The notes: generated from the letters alone by a model not told the origin. A stretch of 64,000 nucleotides of DNA from Cyclobacterium marinum DSM 745 (GCF_000222485.1 NC_015914.1:310001-374000), one strand, 5' to 3'; shown: positions 43,736-54,077, counted from the first letter of the stretch. Made by a program: numbers and translations.

Positions 43736-44740
43736 CTAGAAACCCGACCCTTTTACCTTCGAAGCTTTTTCGTTGATATCCCTGATAACGCCATCAAGTT
43801 CTTCAGCAGAAACTTCAATATGTTTTAGCATCTCTTTTTCTTCTTGAGGCAATTCCACTTTTGTCATTTTAAAAAGGTTCACCAGACCCATAAGCCTTGC
43901 AAGCGGCGCTCTCACAATATGGGATTGCACCCATGAAATTTCTTTCAGTTGCTTATACTGTTTCTCAATCGTTCTTAAATGGATGTATTTTTGCGTCACA
44001 TCAATGGATAACACCAGTTTAACATCCTCTCCATTAATATTTATATTATTTACGCTTGTCTCTACGGTAATGGTATCACCTTTCTTTTTTTTATGCAGGT
44101 GAAGTCCCGAAATTTTTTCACAATAATTTGGCTCTTTTTCTCGTGAGGGTGAGGTGGACTCAACCCTTTCAATCTGAATATCAAAAAAGGATTTTTCAAG
44201 AAATTCTTCATACGAAAAGCCGTAACTCCTGATAGCGGCCTCATTAACACTCAAAATATTATTGGTTTTTTGATCTAAAACCCACATTGGAAGTGGATTA
44301 AATTGAAAAAGCTCTTTATATCTTACCTCAGACTCCTCTAATTTATTAAAGATTTTCTTTCTTTCAATACTATAAATAACACTCCTATACAAAATCTCAG
44401 GATGCAATTCATCCTTTATCAGATAGTCGGACATTCCCAAACCAATTGACTTTAAAGCAAAAGCTTTATTGGTGTAGCCTGTTAATACTATGATTGGCAC
44501 TTTTGGAGCCCTATTCCTCATGTCCTTAATTAAGGGTTCTCCACTAATATTATCAAGGCTTAAATCTAGTAAAATAACATCGTAATCGTCAAATTTATGA
44601 TTAAGGGCTTCCTCGTAGGTTGGTGCCCAATCAATATTTGAATAAGGAAATTTTTCCTCTATCGATTCTGAAATTAAAACGAAATCACCTTCGTTATCCT
44701 CAATAGTTAAAAAATTAATAACCTCATTAACTGAACTCAT
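43736..44740 (-). CDS. Receiver-PAS-HisKA protein lacking the ATPase domain
   Basis: 334 residues. Receiver domain (about 5-125) with Asp 59 in VILLDLSLDN, PAS domain (about 135-250; 'ELFQFNPLPMWVLDQKTNNILSVNEAAIRSYGFSYEEFL'), then a HisKA-like helical pair with SHIVRAPLARL (His 274). The chain ends about 55 residues later with no HATPase_c. It cannot autophosphorylate by itself. It could be a phosphotransfer or dimerisation partner. Next to a receiver gene (gap 4 bp). Confidence 0.85.
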   Translation of the reverse strand: MSSVNEVINFLTIEDNEGDFVLISESIEEKFPYSNIDWAPTYEEALNHKFDDYDVILLDLSLDNISGEPLIKDMRNRAPKVPIIVLTGYTNKAFALKSIGLGMSDYLIKDELHPEILYRSVIYSIERKKIFNKLEESEVRYKELFQFNPLPMWVLDQKTNNILSVNEAAIRSYGFSYEEFLEKSFFDIQIERVESTSPSREKEPNYCEKISGLHLHKKKKGDTITVETSVNNININGEDVKLVLSIDVTQKYIHLRTIEKQYKQLKEISWVQSHIVRAPLARLMGLVNLFKMTKVELPQEEKEMLKHIEVSAEELDGVIRDINEKASKVKGSGF

Positions 44741-44744
44741 CCAC

Positions 44745-45176
44745 TTAAATTTTTGAAGGTAATTCTACTAATGAAAACCAAAAAATTCGTATTCTATTGA
44801 GAATTTCCTGGTATCCTCCCGAGCCGAAAGGTTTTACAATATAACTATTTGCATGATTTGAATAGGATTCATTAATATCCCTTTGATTGGATGAAGTGGT
44901 TAGCATAATCACCGGCAAACGCTTTAAATCGTCAGAATTCTTGATAAATTTCAAGACTTCTTGACCATTTTTGAAGGGTAAGTTGATATCCAGCAAAACC
45001 AAATCGGGAGCTTGGTTACTTCCCAACCTTTGGCATGAATCCAAAAACTCTAAAGCCTCTTTACCATCTTTTGCCAAGCTTATTTGTAAGGGTAAGTCTA
45101 ATTCTTCCAGAGCTTCTGAAATTAGGAATATATCTCCTTCATTGTCTTCAACCAAAAGAATGTTTAACCTTTCCAT
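44745..45176 (-). CDS. Stand-alone response regulator (Rcp1-like)
   Basis: 143 residues, receiver only. Acidic pair Glu 10-Asp 11, phospho-acceptor Asp 63 in LVLLDINLPFKNG, Thr in MLTTSSN, Lys in YIVKPF. The insert after helix 2 and 'SNQRDINESYSNHANSYIVKPFG' match the Rcp1 group paired with phytochrome-type kinases. Probably co-transcribed with the downstream receiver-PAS gene. Confidence 0.88.
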   Translation of the reverse strand: MERLNILLVEDNEGDIFLISEALEELDLPLQISLAKDGKEALEFLDSCQRLGSNQAPDLVLLDINLPFKNGQEVLKFIKNSDDLKRLPVIMLTTSSNQRDINESYSNHANSYIVKPFGSGGYQEILNRIRIFWFSLVELPSKI

Positions 45177-45616
45177 AATCTAATTTCTAAATTCTCCCTA
45201 GAAATACCCTACCTGTAATTTATGAGGTATCTCTAGACCTCATTAATTTGAATCAAAAATACGTTATTTTTTCCAAAGACACAGAAGAATTGAATATTAA
45301 TGAACATTATCGCTTTTTTCATAATCAGAATTTTTTGGTAAAATTATTTCGAAAAAGATAAAATTTCTAACAATAACAACAAAATTTTATAGTATTACAT
45401 GTTTTCATTACCACCCACTATCAAACCTACAACAGCCATAAATCTAAACAATTAATCAAAATACTTACTAATCTTTCCTTAAACTAAACTTCTTCAGAAT
45501 TTTAGATGGTTGGGATTTAAACCAAAGTTCAAATGCTTGGCTCTATATTAAGCCGTTCCAAATTCTAAATCTGCCAAAAGAATTAATTCATTATTGTAGA
45601 GGTAAAATAAAAAAAC
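45177..45616. other. Gene-free AT-rich region
   Basis: 440 bp between the receiver gene and the sensor kinase gene, both on the minus strand. No gene, terminator or repeat is evident. Confidence 0.5.
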
Positions 45617-46576
45617 CTAAACCCTAAGTTTTACATAAAACACACTTCCTTTTCCAATTGTTGATTCTACCCAAATCTGTCCTCCCAATCCTTCTGCAAT
45701 TCTTTTACATATTGCTAAACCCATACCAGTCCCGCGCTTAATAAAACCATAATCATAACGTTTTAAAACATAAAACACATTTTCTAAATTCTCAATGGGT
45801 ATACCACGCCCATTATCTCTGACCTCCACCGTGCAGAATTCATCATGGACTATTGCTGAGACCTCTATATTTAGCGATCTGGAAACATCTTTAAACTTAA
45901 TAGCATTGGCTATCAGATGGTCGAATAATTGAATAAAATATTTATAGTCACCTTTTACTGATGGTAAAGGGGCAATTTTAAGCCCAATTTTTTGCTCAGC
46001 AATTTTCTTTGAATTAAGGTGAAGTACTTTCTCAAAAACTTCATCCAAACTCACCCGTTCCTCTTTTCTTTCTAAGCCTGAAAGCTGTGAAAACATAGAA
46101 AGATCATTGATAATGGCTTTAATTTTTAGAAAATTATCTAATGTAAGCTGTAAAAAATCTATAGAATTCTGAGATAATTTCCCTTGGTTCTTTCGAATAA
46201 AGAGTTCCAAAAACCCTTGACTTTGACGCACAGGCCCTGCCAAGTCATGGGAAGCTACAATAATAAATTGATCCAATTGTTTTTTGGAATGATCTGATTT
46301 TAAACGCTCATTTTCAATGATTTGCTTCCCCCTTTCAAGCTCTCTTACCTTATCATCCATGTATTTATATTGCCTTTTAATTAAAAAGAACAATAAGACA
46401 CCTGTCAACAAAACGTACAAAATATTGTCTAATTCTTTAATTAAATCAATTGTTTCTCTGCTATAATCAGCAAGAACATATTCGATAAAATTATTACTCC
46501 AGACAATCCAAAATGTGCCAACTACAATATAGATCAATGAAATTTTTAAGCTTGCTTTCATATACATCCACGACAT
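45617..46576 (-). CDS. Membrane sensor histidine kinase
   Basis: 319 residues. Two transmembrane helices (about 10-30 and 48-68) flank a short extracytoplasmic loop, then a coiled coil (about 70-95), HisKA with ASHDLAGPVRQ, and a HATPase_c with DNGRGIP and GTGMGLAI. The kinase core resembles phytochrome-type kinases. With no large sensor domain it may sense membrane state or a partner. Likely phosphorylates one of the neighbouring receivers (inference from position). Confidence 0.9.
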   Translation of the reverse strand: MSWMYMKASLKISLIYIVVGTFWIVWSNNFIEYVLADYSRETIDLIKELDNILYVLLTGVLLFFLIKRQYKYMDDKVRELERGKQIIENERLKSDHSKKQLDQFIIVASHDLAGPVRQSQGFLELFIRKNQGKLSQNSIDFLQLTLDNFLKIKAIINDLSMFSQLSGLERKEERVSLDEVFEKVLHLNSKKIAEQKIGLKIAPLPSVKGDYKYFIQLFDHLIANAIKFKDVSRSLNIEVSAIVHDEFCTVEVRDNGRGIPIENLENVFYVLKRYDYGFIKRGTGMGLAICKRIAEGLGGQIWVESTIGKGSVFYVKLRV

Positions 46577-46896
46577 AAAAAACTTTCTTTGTCACCAATT
46601 TTGAAGAGAGCAAAATACTAAACTATTCTTACTACCTTAAATATCTAATAAAAAAGTCTCCCATTATTTAAACTTAACTTATTGTAATAAAATGATTTGC
46701 TATCCATTTAACTAAACCTTCACCTTTCAATATAAAAAAAAGAATCCAATGTATTGACTAAAACTTATTTTTCATCACAAAATAAAAACATCCTTTCATT
46801 AAAATTTATTACTTTATTAATATGTTAAAATTACCTTCCTAAAAATTTAAGTTTTACTTTTAGGCTGTATTATTTATCAGTAAAATCAGTTTCAAA
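46577..46896. other. AT-rich divergent intergenic region
   Basis: 320 bp holding the upstream regions of the sensor kinase (-) and EEP-family gene (+). No repeats or small genes seen. Confidence 0.45.
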
Positions 46897-47832
46897 ATGC
46901 GTTATCTCCTTTTTAAATTATGCCCATTGTTTTTTTTAATGGGACTATTCAATCAACCGCTTATGGCCCAAAATGACAGCCTAAAAATACTTAGTTATAA
47001 TATATGGAATGGCTTTGACTGGGGAAAAGACTTGGAAAGAAAAAGAAAAATGACAGCATGGCTAAAAGAGGTAGATGCCGATGTTATAGGTTTTCAAGAA
47101 CTTAACAACTTTACCGCCGAGGAGCTAAAAGTGTGGGCCAAAGAAATCGGCCATGAGTATTCAGTATTACTGAAAGAAGACGGCTACCCAATAGGGATCA
47201 CCTCAAAACAACCCATCCAGTTAAAAACAAAAATGCTTGGAGGATTATGGCATGGGATGCTCCATGTAAAAACCTACGGTATCGATTTTATAGTGGTTCA
47301 TTTAAGCCCCCACGATTGGGCATTTAGGAGAAAAGAGGCTGAAATTATTAGCGATTATGCACAAGAGAGCATCCTTGGTGAGGAGAAAAACAAATTAATT
47401 ATTTTAGGGGATTTTAACTCCCAATCCCCTTTCGATATAAATTTTGATGCCCAAAATACAGTTTCATTAAAAAGAAAACAGCATTCAGATAGCCTTAGGC
47501 GGGCAGAAAATGGGCCTGAGGCCTATCAAAATTTAAGACTTGGAACCATAGATTACAGCGTAATTTCTAAATTTCTTTCATGGCCTTTAATAGATGTAGT
47601 CCAAAAAAAACAAGCTGATCACAATAAAAAATCATTCCCGACAATGGTTTTTGGTAAAGATCTTTCAAACTCAGATTTTGATAAAAACCAGCAAAGGATA
47701 GATTATATCTTGGTCAGTTCAAATTTAGAAGCTCAGCTTATTCATGCTGAAATATCGAATCAGGGAGCTCCGGACTTTTTATCTGACCATTACCCTGTTC
47801 AAGCAACTTTTAAACTTAACCCAAAAAAATAA
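46897..47832 (+). CDS. Secreted endonuclease/exonuclease/phosphatase-family protein
   Basis: 311 residues. Signal peptide ends in MAQ (about residue 25). The EEP fold shows 'LSYNIWNG' (start Asn), 'VIGFQELN' (metal Glu), 'VVHLSPH', 'LILGDFNSQSP' (DFN) and 'SDHYPV' (catalytic His). These act as nucleases, phosphodiesterases or lipid phosphatases outside the cytoplasm; substrate not readable. Ends 2 bp from the convergent MATE gene stop. Confidence 0.88.
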   Translation: MRYLLFKLCPLFFLMGLFNQPLMAQNDSLKILSYNIWNGFDWGKDLERKRKMTAWLKEVDADVIGFQELNNFTAEELKVWAKEIGHEYSVLLKEDGYPIGITSKQPIQLKTKMLGGLWHGMLHVKTYGIDFIVVHLSPHDWAFRRKEAEIISDYAQESILGEEKNKLIILGDFNSQSPFDINFDAQNTVSLKRKQHSDSLRRAENGPEAYQNLRLGTIDYSVISKFLSWPLIDVVQKKQADHNKKSFPTMVFGKDLSNSDFDKNQQRIDYILVSSNLEAQLIHAEISNQGAPDFLSDHYPVQATFKLNPKK

Positions 47833-47834
47833 AT

Positions 47835-49166
47835 TTATAATGCCTTGGTCTCTTTTCTCAGAAAGTAATAGGAGATAATGGCTGCTCCCGTATCTGCAAG
47901 AGGAAAGGCGTACCAAATACCTTCTAAACCAAATAGTGCCGGCATAATCATTACCAAAGGAATGAGAAATATACCCTGCTTACTTAATGCAAGTAATAAT
48001 GCAGGTTTGGCTTTTCCGATGGCTTGAAAGTAAGCACTCCCTATTAAACTAAAAGCGAGCAAAGGTGTCGCTAAAAATGATTTTCGCATGGCCGGAACAC
48101 TCACACTTATCAAATTCTGATCTTCCGTGAAAATAGAAACTATGGCACCTGCGAAAGTCAATATCAGGATAAATATCAATAAAGCTACGAGTGTTGACGA
48201 TTTAATGGCCAATTTGATACTTTGCTGCACCCTGTCCCTAAGTTTTGCACCGTGATTATATCCTGCAATAGGGACAAAGCCTTGAGTGATGCCTAGCACA
48301 GGGAAATTGGCAAACATCATGACCCTGTTAATGACCCCATAGGTAGACAAACCTTGCTCTCCACCATATTTAAAAAGTTCGTTATTTAATACGATGGCTA
48401 AAATACTAACGGTCCCTTGCCGGGCTAAAGTAACAGCGCCCAATGAAGCAATTTCAGAGCTGATTTTTAAATTGGGTTTAAACCATTCCAACCCCATTTT
48501 CATACTAGATTTTCCAAAAACGAAAAACCACAATGAATACATGGCACTGGCCATATACGATAGGGTCGTAGCCCAAGCAGCCCCTTTTAACCCCATGTCA
48601 AACCAAATAATAAATATCGGGTCTAAAACAATATTAAAAACTGCCGGAACGATAAGCGTGTACATGGCTACTCTTGGATAGCCTTCTGCTCTTATCACAT
48701 TGTTTCCCATCATGGCCCAGGCCATAAATGGAATTCCTATTAGAATGATTGTAAAGTAATCTTTGGCAGGCTGTAACACATCACCTTTTCCTCCGAATAG
48801 CTTAAGAATTTCTTCTGCAAAAACATAACCGATCCCTACAAACAACAGGGCCAATGTTAATGTCATTCCTATCTGATTTCCGAAAGTATTGTAAGCTTTT
48901 TTATCATTTCCGTCCCCAAATGACCGCGAAATAATTGAAGCCCCCCCTACCCCTATGGACATCCCTATACTTGAAATTAAAAACGAGATAGGCAAAACCA
49001 CAGTTATAGTGGCTATCCCTAATGCTCCTACATACCGTCCCACAAAAATTGTGTCTACAATCCCATAAATAGACAAGACAAGAATACCAACCGCTGCTGG
49101 AAGGGCTTGTTTCAGTAATAAGTTACCAATTGGGGCTTGACCGAATAAGTCGTTTTTGTTTTGCAT
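47835..49166 (-). CDS. MATE-family efflux transporter
   Basis: 443 residues, 12 helices in two halves of six. 'ALPAAVGILVLSIYGIVDTIFVGRYVGALGIAT' (first half) and 'VTLARQGTVSILAIVLNNELFKYGG' (second half) match MatE repeats. It exports cationic drugs or metabolites with Na+ or H+. Monocistronic; no regulator adjacent. Confidence 0.92.
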   Translation of the reverse strand: MQNKNDLFGQAPIGNLLLKQALPAAVGILVLSIYGIVDTIFVGRYVGALGIATITVVLPISFLISSIGMSIGVGGASIISRSFGDGNDKKAYNTFGNQIGMTLTLALLFVGIGYVFAEEILKLFGGKGDVLQPAKDYFTIILIGIPFMAWAMMGNNVIRAEGYPRVAMYTLIVPAVFNIVLDPIFIIWFDMGLKGAAWATTLSYMASAMYSLWFFVFGKSSMKMGLEWFKPNLKISSEIASLGAVTLARQGTVSILAIVLNNELFKYGGEQGLSTYGVINRVMMFANFPVLGITQGFVPIAGYNHGAKLRDRVQQSIKLAIKSSTLVALLIFILILTFAGAIVSIFTEDQNLISVSVPAMRKSFLATPLLAFSLIGSAYFQAIGKAKPALLLALSKQGIFLIPLVMIMPALFGLEGIWYAFPLADTGAAIISYYFLRKETKAL

Positions 49167-49308
49167 AAAAAAAGGGGTACAACTTGGTACGGCTTATAGG
49201 GAAAAATGTTTGTTATTATAACTACAATCTTTCCCTCGTACTGCTCCTTCCTCTCTTCAGAGCTTAGTTGACCCCTACTGTGGTTAAGAAACTATATGGA
49301 ACAGTTTT

Positions 49309-50763
49309 TTAGAATGACTTGGTAAACTGTATTTTAATTTTTAGCTGAAGATCCCTGATTACTTTAAATATCTCTCTAATTGTAACCAGCTGAACTTGGG
49401 TAAGTTGACTTATCTTTATATAGTTCAAGGGTTTGTTATTTTCATTAATGATTGCACCCGCTTGTTTTTCTAATCTAAGCCCCATTAGATAATAATAAGC
49501 CTGAAACAACTCCACTGACTCTTTGGGCTTGAAAACCTTCCGTTCGGTGAGAATTCCTAACCTTTTCCCTGTGTTGGTTTCAAACACCCTATTGGCTAAA
49601 GCATAAAGCCTCATTGCATTAACAATTGGCGCCATTGCTCTCTTGATGTCAAAAACTTCCTCTTTGTCCACCTTAAAGGTTTTAATATTCTTCAACCAGG
49701 TCAACTGTGTGTCATATTGAAGTGAATTCTGAGCCATATTATAGAAAAATCGCTCCAGAGGGAAGTGCAACTGCTCATCCATGAAGGCTTTCAAATCATC
49801 TAGCAAGGAAAATTCACCATAAATAGGCCTACAATCAAAAAAGGTCCCATAACTCAAAACAGTCTCCATTGATGATTCTTTAAACCAACTGGCATAATTA
49901 TTTTTCCAATGAGAAAGCGAGTGCGTCCACTTTGGATTGCTGGCCATAAAACCTCCTTGACAATAATCGAAACCAATTTCATTCAATTTATCAGAGACCG
50001 TTTTAGCAAAATCCAGAAAATATTCACGAACCATTTCCCTTTGTTCATTGGCCTTGTCTTCATAAATAATTGCATTGTCCTGATCTGTTTTTAAGGTTTG
50101 TTCTTTTCTACCTTCACTACCCAAAACAAAAAAAACAAATTTTGCAGGTGGTTCACCTTTTTTCTTGATTACCTGTTCAATCACCCTCAAGGTAATGATA
50201 TCTGCAATTGTCGAAATAATTTGATTAATTATTTCTGCTCTAACACCTCTTTGAATCAATTGGTCTACAATGCCCGGCACTTGTCTCCATTTTGTTTTTA
50301 ACTCGACCTCATCAAGTGCTTGTTTTACAGATTGAATAAACACAAAGGGCGAAAGAGATTGAACAGTCAAAATTTTATTTCTACTTGTAACACCGCTATA
50401 ACGTCCGTCTTCTTCCACCAATAAGTACCGGGTTTTGGTTCGAAACATAAGAAGCAGCGCTTCATAAACCGGTGCGTCCTTGGAAATGGCCACTAATTTG
50501 TCGTCCATAATTTCACTTACGGGACTTTGGGCAGACAATTCTCTGGCCAGCACATTATCCCTTAAGGTTATGTCCGTTATCACCCCACGGATATTGTCCA
50601 AATTATCTCCAATAAACAAACAGCTGGATTTTTCATCCCGCATGATTTGTGCAGCTTTGGAAACAGGGGTATCAGGAGCACAATAGAGCACCCTTTTAAG
50701 TGGTATTACACTTAAGGTTTTAACATAAAAATCATCAATTGGAGTCAAGTGCACCGGTACCAT
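49309..50763 (-). CDS. CBS-pair protein with DUF294 nucleotidyltransferase domain
   Basis: 484 residues. Two CBS motifs (about 20-130; 'APDTPVSKAAQIMRDEKSSCLFIGDN' and 'SPVSEIMDDKLVAISKDAPVYEALLLM'), then a nucleotidyltransferase-like domain with GSEGRKEQTLKTDQDNAIIYED (about 215-236) and a DUF294 C-terminal helical domain. This is the GlnD-like DUF294 arrangement without the usual N-terminal cyclic-nucleotide domain. It probably senses adenine nucleotides. Target unknown. Confidence 0.86.
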   Translation of the reverse strand: MVPVHLTPIDDFYVKTLSVIPLKRVLYCAPDTPVSKAAQIMRDEKSSCLFIGDNLDNIRGVITDITLRDNVLARELSAQSPVSEIMDDKLVAISKDAPVYEALLLMFRTKTRYLLVEEDGRYSGVTSRNKILTVQSLSPFVFIQSVKQALDEVELKTKWRQVPGIVDQLIQRGVRAEIINQIISTIADIITLRVIEQVIKKKGEPPAKFVFFVLGSEGRKEQTLKTDQDNAIIYEDKANEQREMVREYFLDFAKTVSDKLNEIGFDYCQGGFMASNPKWTHSLSHWKNNYASWFKESSMETVLSYGTFFDCRPIYGEFSLLDDLKAFMDEQLHFPLERFFYNMAQNSLQYDTQLTWLKNIKTFKVDKEEVFDIKRAMAPIVNAMRLYALANRVFETNTGKRLGILTERKVFKPKESVELFQAYYYLMGLRLEKQAGAIINENNKPLNYIKISQLTQVQLVTIREIFKVIRDLQLKIKIQFTKSF

Positions 50764-50832
50764 AGGAACATATTTTTTTTGTAAAGATCACCATTCATTT
50801 TGAAGAAATAAAAAGTATTTCGGGTTAAGTGT

Positions 50833-50862
50833 TTGCAATTAAAAAAAACTCCCTTACATTTG
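50833..50862 (+). promoter_or_regulatory. Promoter of the tRNA-Arg/tRNA-Lys unit
   Basis: TTG (50833-50835), 19 bp, then TACATTTG (50855-50862): exact Bacteroidota -33/-7 elements, about 60 bp before the first tRNA. Confidence 0.85.
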
Positions 50863-50925
50863 CACAAGCTTTTGAAAAAGCACAGAGAAAAGGGCTGAAA
50901 AGCCAGTTTCTTTTTAGCAAAAAAA

Positions 50926-50999
50926 GGTCCTGTAGCTCAACTGGATAGAGCAACTGCCTTCTAAGCAGTAGGTTTCAGGTTCGAGTCCTGACAGGATCA
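50926..50999 (+). tRNA. tRNA-Arg (anticodon TCT)
   Basis: Acceptor GGTCCTG pairs with CAGGATC (one G-T), D-arm GCTC...GAGC, anticodon stem ACTGC/GCAGT with loop CTTCTAA (anticodon TCT), T-arm with GGTTCGAGTCC. The CCA end is not encoded. It reads AGA codons. First gene of a two-tRNA unit. Confidence 0.95.
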
Positions 51000-51054
51000 C
51001 ATTGTCAAAATCTTAAGCGTTTTAGGAGTAAAAGTTTACTTCTAATTTATTTCC

Positions 51055-51130
51055 GATTCTGTAGCTCAGCTGGTAGAGCATAACACTTTTAATGTTAGGG
51101 TCCTGGGTTCGAACCCCAGCGGGATCACCA
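51055..51130 (+). tRNA. tRNA-Lys (anticodon TTT)
   Basis: Acceptor GATTCTG pairs with CGGGATC (with G-T pairs), D-arm GCTC...GAGC, anticodon stem TAACA/TGTTA with loop CTTTTAA (anticodon TTT), T-arm CTGGGTTCGAACCCCAG. The CCA end is encoded (51128-51130). A strong terminator follows directly. Confidence 0.95.
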
Positions 51131-51168
51131 AAAAAAGCCTGTTTATTTTAAACAGGCTTTTTTATTTT
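51131..51168. terminator. Bidirectional terminator
   Basis: AAAAAAGCCTGTTTA pairs with TAAACAGGCTTTTTT. It ends the tRNA unit (+) and the aconitase transcript (-). Confidence 0.92.
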
Positions 51169-51199
51169 TCAGCTTGGAATTTCTTTCCAACCTTTAGAT

Positions 51200-53980
51200 T
51201 TAGGCTTTTAGAAATTGCCTTAACACATAGTGTAAAATACCTCCATTTTTGTAATACTCTATTTCAATCAAAGAGTCAAGGCGGGCAACTACATCAAAAC
51301 TTACAATACTTCCATCTTCTTTTTTAGCCGTTGCTTTTAAGACCTTCAAAGGTGTCAATCCTTCATTAATTCCTTCGATAGAAATCAATTCCTTACCTGT
51401 AAGCCCTAAGGATGCTGCTGACTGCCCTTTAGCATATTGCATGGGCAATACTCCCATTCCCACAAGGTTTGATCGGTGTATTCTTTCATAACTCTCTGCA
51501 ATTACCCCTTTAATCCCTAGAAGGGTGGTTCCTTTTGCAGCCCAGTCCCTAGACGACCCACTTCCATATTCTTTCCCTGCAAGAACCAGTAAAGGCACCT
51601 TATCGGCAATATATTTACGAGAAGCATCAAACACTGTCATTTCCTCTCCTGAAGGCATATGCGTTGTATAACCACCTTCTTTAGTCGCCAATTGGTTTTT
51701 TATCCTAACGTTGGCAAAAGTCCCACGCACCATTATTTCATCATTACCTCTTCTTGAACCATAGGAATTAAACATGGCTTGTTCCACCCCTTTATCAAGT
51801 AAGTATTTCCCGGCAGGAGATTTTGGAGAGAATGAGCCCGCAGGTGAAATATGATCTGTTGTAATAGAATCACCTAACTTTAATAAAACCCTAGCCTCAA
51901 GTATTTCTTTCGGCTCATCTACTTCCTCGGAAATGCCATTAAAAAATGGTGCTTCCTTAATATAGGTTGAGTGGTCGGACCATTGATATACTTTATCCTC
52001 TGGTGCTTTTAATTGCCTCCACTGTTCATTTCCTTCAAATATTTCCCCATAACTTTTTTTATAATCCCCTGGAGACAACACTTTTTGGGAAACTTCAAAA
52101 ATCTCCTCATTACTTGGCCATAGATCTTTTAGATAAACAGGTTCCAAATTAGGATCATAGCCTAGAGGTTCGTTATTTAAATCAACATCAACCCTTCCTG
52201 CCAAAGCGAAGGCAACGACTAACATCGGAGACATCAGGTAATTCATTTTTACCTGCGGATGAACCCTGGCTTCAAAGTTTCTATTTCCGGACAGCACAGA
52301 AGCTACTACTAAATCATTCTCCTCAACTGCTTTTGCAATATGAGTTGGCAACGGACCGGAATTTCCGATACAGCTGGTACAACCATACCCTACCACATGG
52401 AAACGTAAGGCTTCCAAATCTTCTAGTAATCCTGCATGTTGTAGGTAATCAGTTACCACCTTTGAACCGGGCGCCAAAGAAGTTTTCACCCACGGTTTTA
52501 CATCCAAGCCTCTTTCTCTTGCTTTTTTAGCGATCAACCCAGCTCCTATCATCACACTAGGATTTGAGGTATTGGTACAAGAAGTAATGGCCGCTATAAC
52601 AATGGAACCATCATAAAGTGCAAATTCCTCATTATGCAATTTTACCCCAACAGACTTTAAACCATTCTTAACTTTGGTTTTGATCTCTAGGTCTCCATCT
52701 ACACTTTTATTGCTATTTTCCACGGGCTGATTGCCTCCACCTTCACCGAGCCACCTTCCTACTTCTCTTTTTTCTATAGGAATGTATTCCCTACCATGCA
52801 CCTCTTTTAAAAGGGATCCAAATTTCTGTTTAAACTCCCTTAAAAGAATTTTATCCTGTGGTCTTTTTGGGCCTGATACTGTTGGTTCCACCGTGCTTAA
52901 ATCCAATTCCACTACGGAAGAATAATTTATTTCATCCTCATTTTCTCTCCATAGCATATTGGCCTTGGCATAACTCTCCACAAGCTTAATTTGCGCTTCA
53001 TCCCTGTTGGTCCTTTTCATATAATCCAAGGTCCGATCATCTATAGGGAAATAAGTAACAGTACAGCCAAATTCAGGAGACATATTAGAAATTGTAGCCC
53101 TATCTGGAACAGATAATCCATCCAAACCTGGACCAAAGACTTCCACAAACTTTCCTACCACACTCTGCCTCCTTAGGAGTTCTGTAATGGTCAAAACCAT
53201 ATCGGTGGCGGTAGTTCCCAAAGGTAATTCACCGGTTAACCTCAACCCTACTACCTCCGGCATAATAAAATTGATGGGTTGGCCCAATACTGCTGCTTCA
53301 GCTTCAATACCCCCTACTCCCCAACCAACTACACCAATTCCATTGACCATAGGGGTATGGGAATCTGTTCCTACTAAAGTGTCAGGAAACACATTTCCAT
53401 CTCTAGAAATCACCCCTTGAGCAAGGTACTCTAAATTTACTTGGTGGCAAATCCCCATTCCCGGAGGTACCACTGAAAAATTATTGAAAGACTTTTGAGC
53501 CCATTTCAAGAATTCATACCTTTCTCCATTTCTTTTATACTCCACATCAACATTTTTTTTGTAGGAGTAATTGGTACCAAAATAATCTACCTGCACGGAA
53601 TGGTCTACTACTAAATCTACCGGTATCAATGGATTAATTTTCTCGGGGTTCTTGCCTTTTCGTACTGCTTCTGCACGAAGAGAGGCGATATCTACCACTG
53701 CAGGTACCCCTGTAAAATCCTGCATCAATACCCTAGCAGGTTTGTAAGGAATATCCTTCTCCGAAGGTTCAGGTTTCCAATTGAGAAGGGTCTCAATATT
53801 TTCCTTGGTAATGGCAAAGTCATCGAAATTCCTGAGGGTATTTTCTAAAAGAATTCTAATTGAAAAAGGAAGTTTATTTATTGGGTATCCTTGCTTTTGT
53901 AATTCCTCCAGACTCCAGTAACTAAGATCACCTTTAGAGGATGGAAGCTTCTTAATAATTTTATATGGATCTTTTGTCAT
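51200..53980 (-). CDS. acnA: Aconitate hydratase
   Basis: 926 residues, the length of AcnA/IRP-type aconitase. Fe-S cluster cysteines are in AAITSCTNTSNPSVM and GYGCTSCIGNSGPL. 'LVGTDSHTPMVNGIGVVGWGVGGIEAEAAVLGQP' and 'GKEYGSGSSRDWAAKGT' carry active-site His/Asp and Ser/Arg. It interconverts citrate and isocitrate in the TCA cycle. Monocistronic. Confidence 0.96.
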   Translation of the reverse strand: MTKDPYKIIKKLPSSKGDLSYWSLEELQKQGYPINKLPFSIRILLENTLRNFDDFAITKENIETLLNWKPEPSEKDIPYKPARVLMQDFTGVPAVVDIASLRAEAVRKGKNPEKINPLIPVDLVVDHSVQVDYFGTNYSYKKNVDVEYKRNGERYEFLKWAQKSFNNFSVVPPGMGICHQVNLEYLAQGVISRDGNVFPDTLVGTDSHTPMVNGIGVVGWGVGGIEAEAAVLGQPINFIMPEVVGLRLTGELPLGTTATDMVLTITELLRRQSVVGKFVEVFGPGLDGLSVPDRATISNMSPEFGCTVTYFPIDDRTLDYMKRTNRDEAQIKLVESYAKANMLWRENEDEINYSSVVELDLSTVEPTVSGPKRPQDKILLREFKQKFGSLLKEVHGREYIPIEKREVGRWLGEGGGNQPVENSNKSVDGDLEIKTKVKNGLKSVGVKLHNEEFALYDGSIVIAAITSCTNTSNPSVMIGAGLIAKKARERGLDVKPWVKTSLAPGSKVVTDYLQHAGLLEDLEALRFHVVGYGCTSCIGNSGPLPTHIAKAVEENDLVVASVLSGNRNFEARVHPQVKMNYLMSPMLVVAFALAGRVDVDLNNEPLGYDPNLEPVYLKDLWPSNEEIFEVSQKVLSPGDYKKSYGEIFEGNEQWRQLKAPEDKVYQWSDHSTYIKEAPFFNGISEEVDEPKEILEARVLLKLGDSITTDHISPAGSFSPKSPAGKYLLDKGVEQAMFNSYGSRRGNDEIMVRGTFANVRIKNQLATKEGGYTTHMPSGEEMTVFDASRKYIADKVPLLVLAGKEYGSGSSRDWAAKGTTLLGIKGVIAESYERIHRSNLVGMGVLPMQYAKGQSAASLGLTGKELISIEGINEGLTPLKVLKATAKKEDGSIVSFDVVARLDSLIEIEYYKNGGILHYVLRQFLKA

Positions 53981-54077
53981 AAAATAAACTGGTTTATTTA
54001 TAAAGTGGATATTAATTTCGATCTAATATATTACCTAATATACTAATATAACCTATTGCTATCAATTATAAGGCCAT

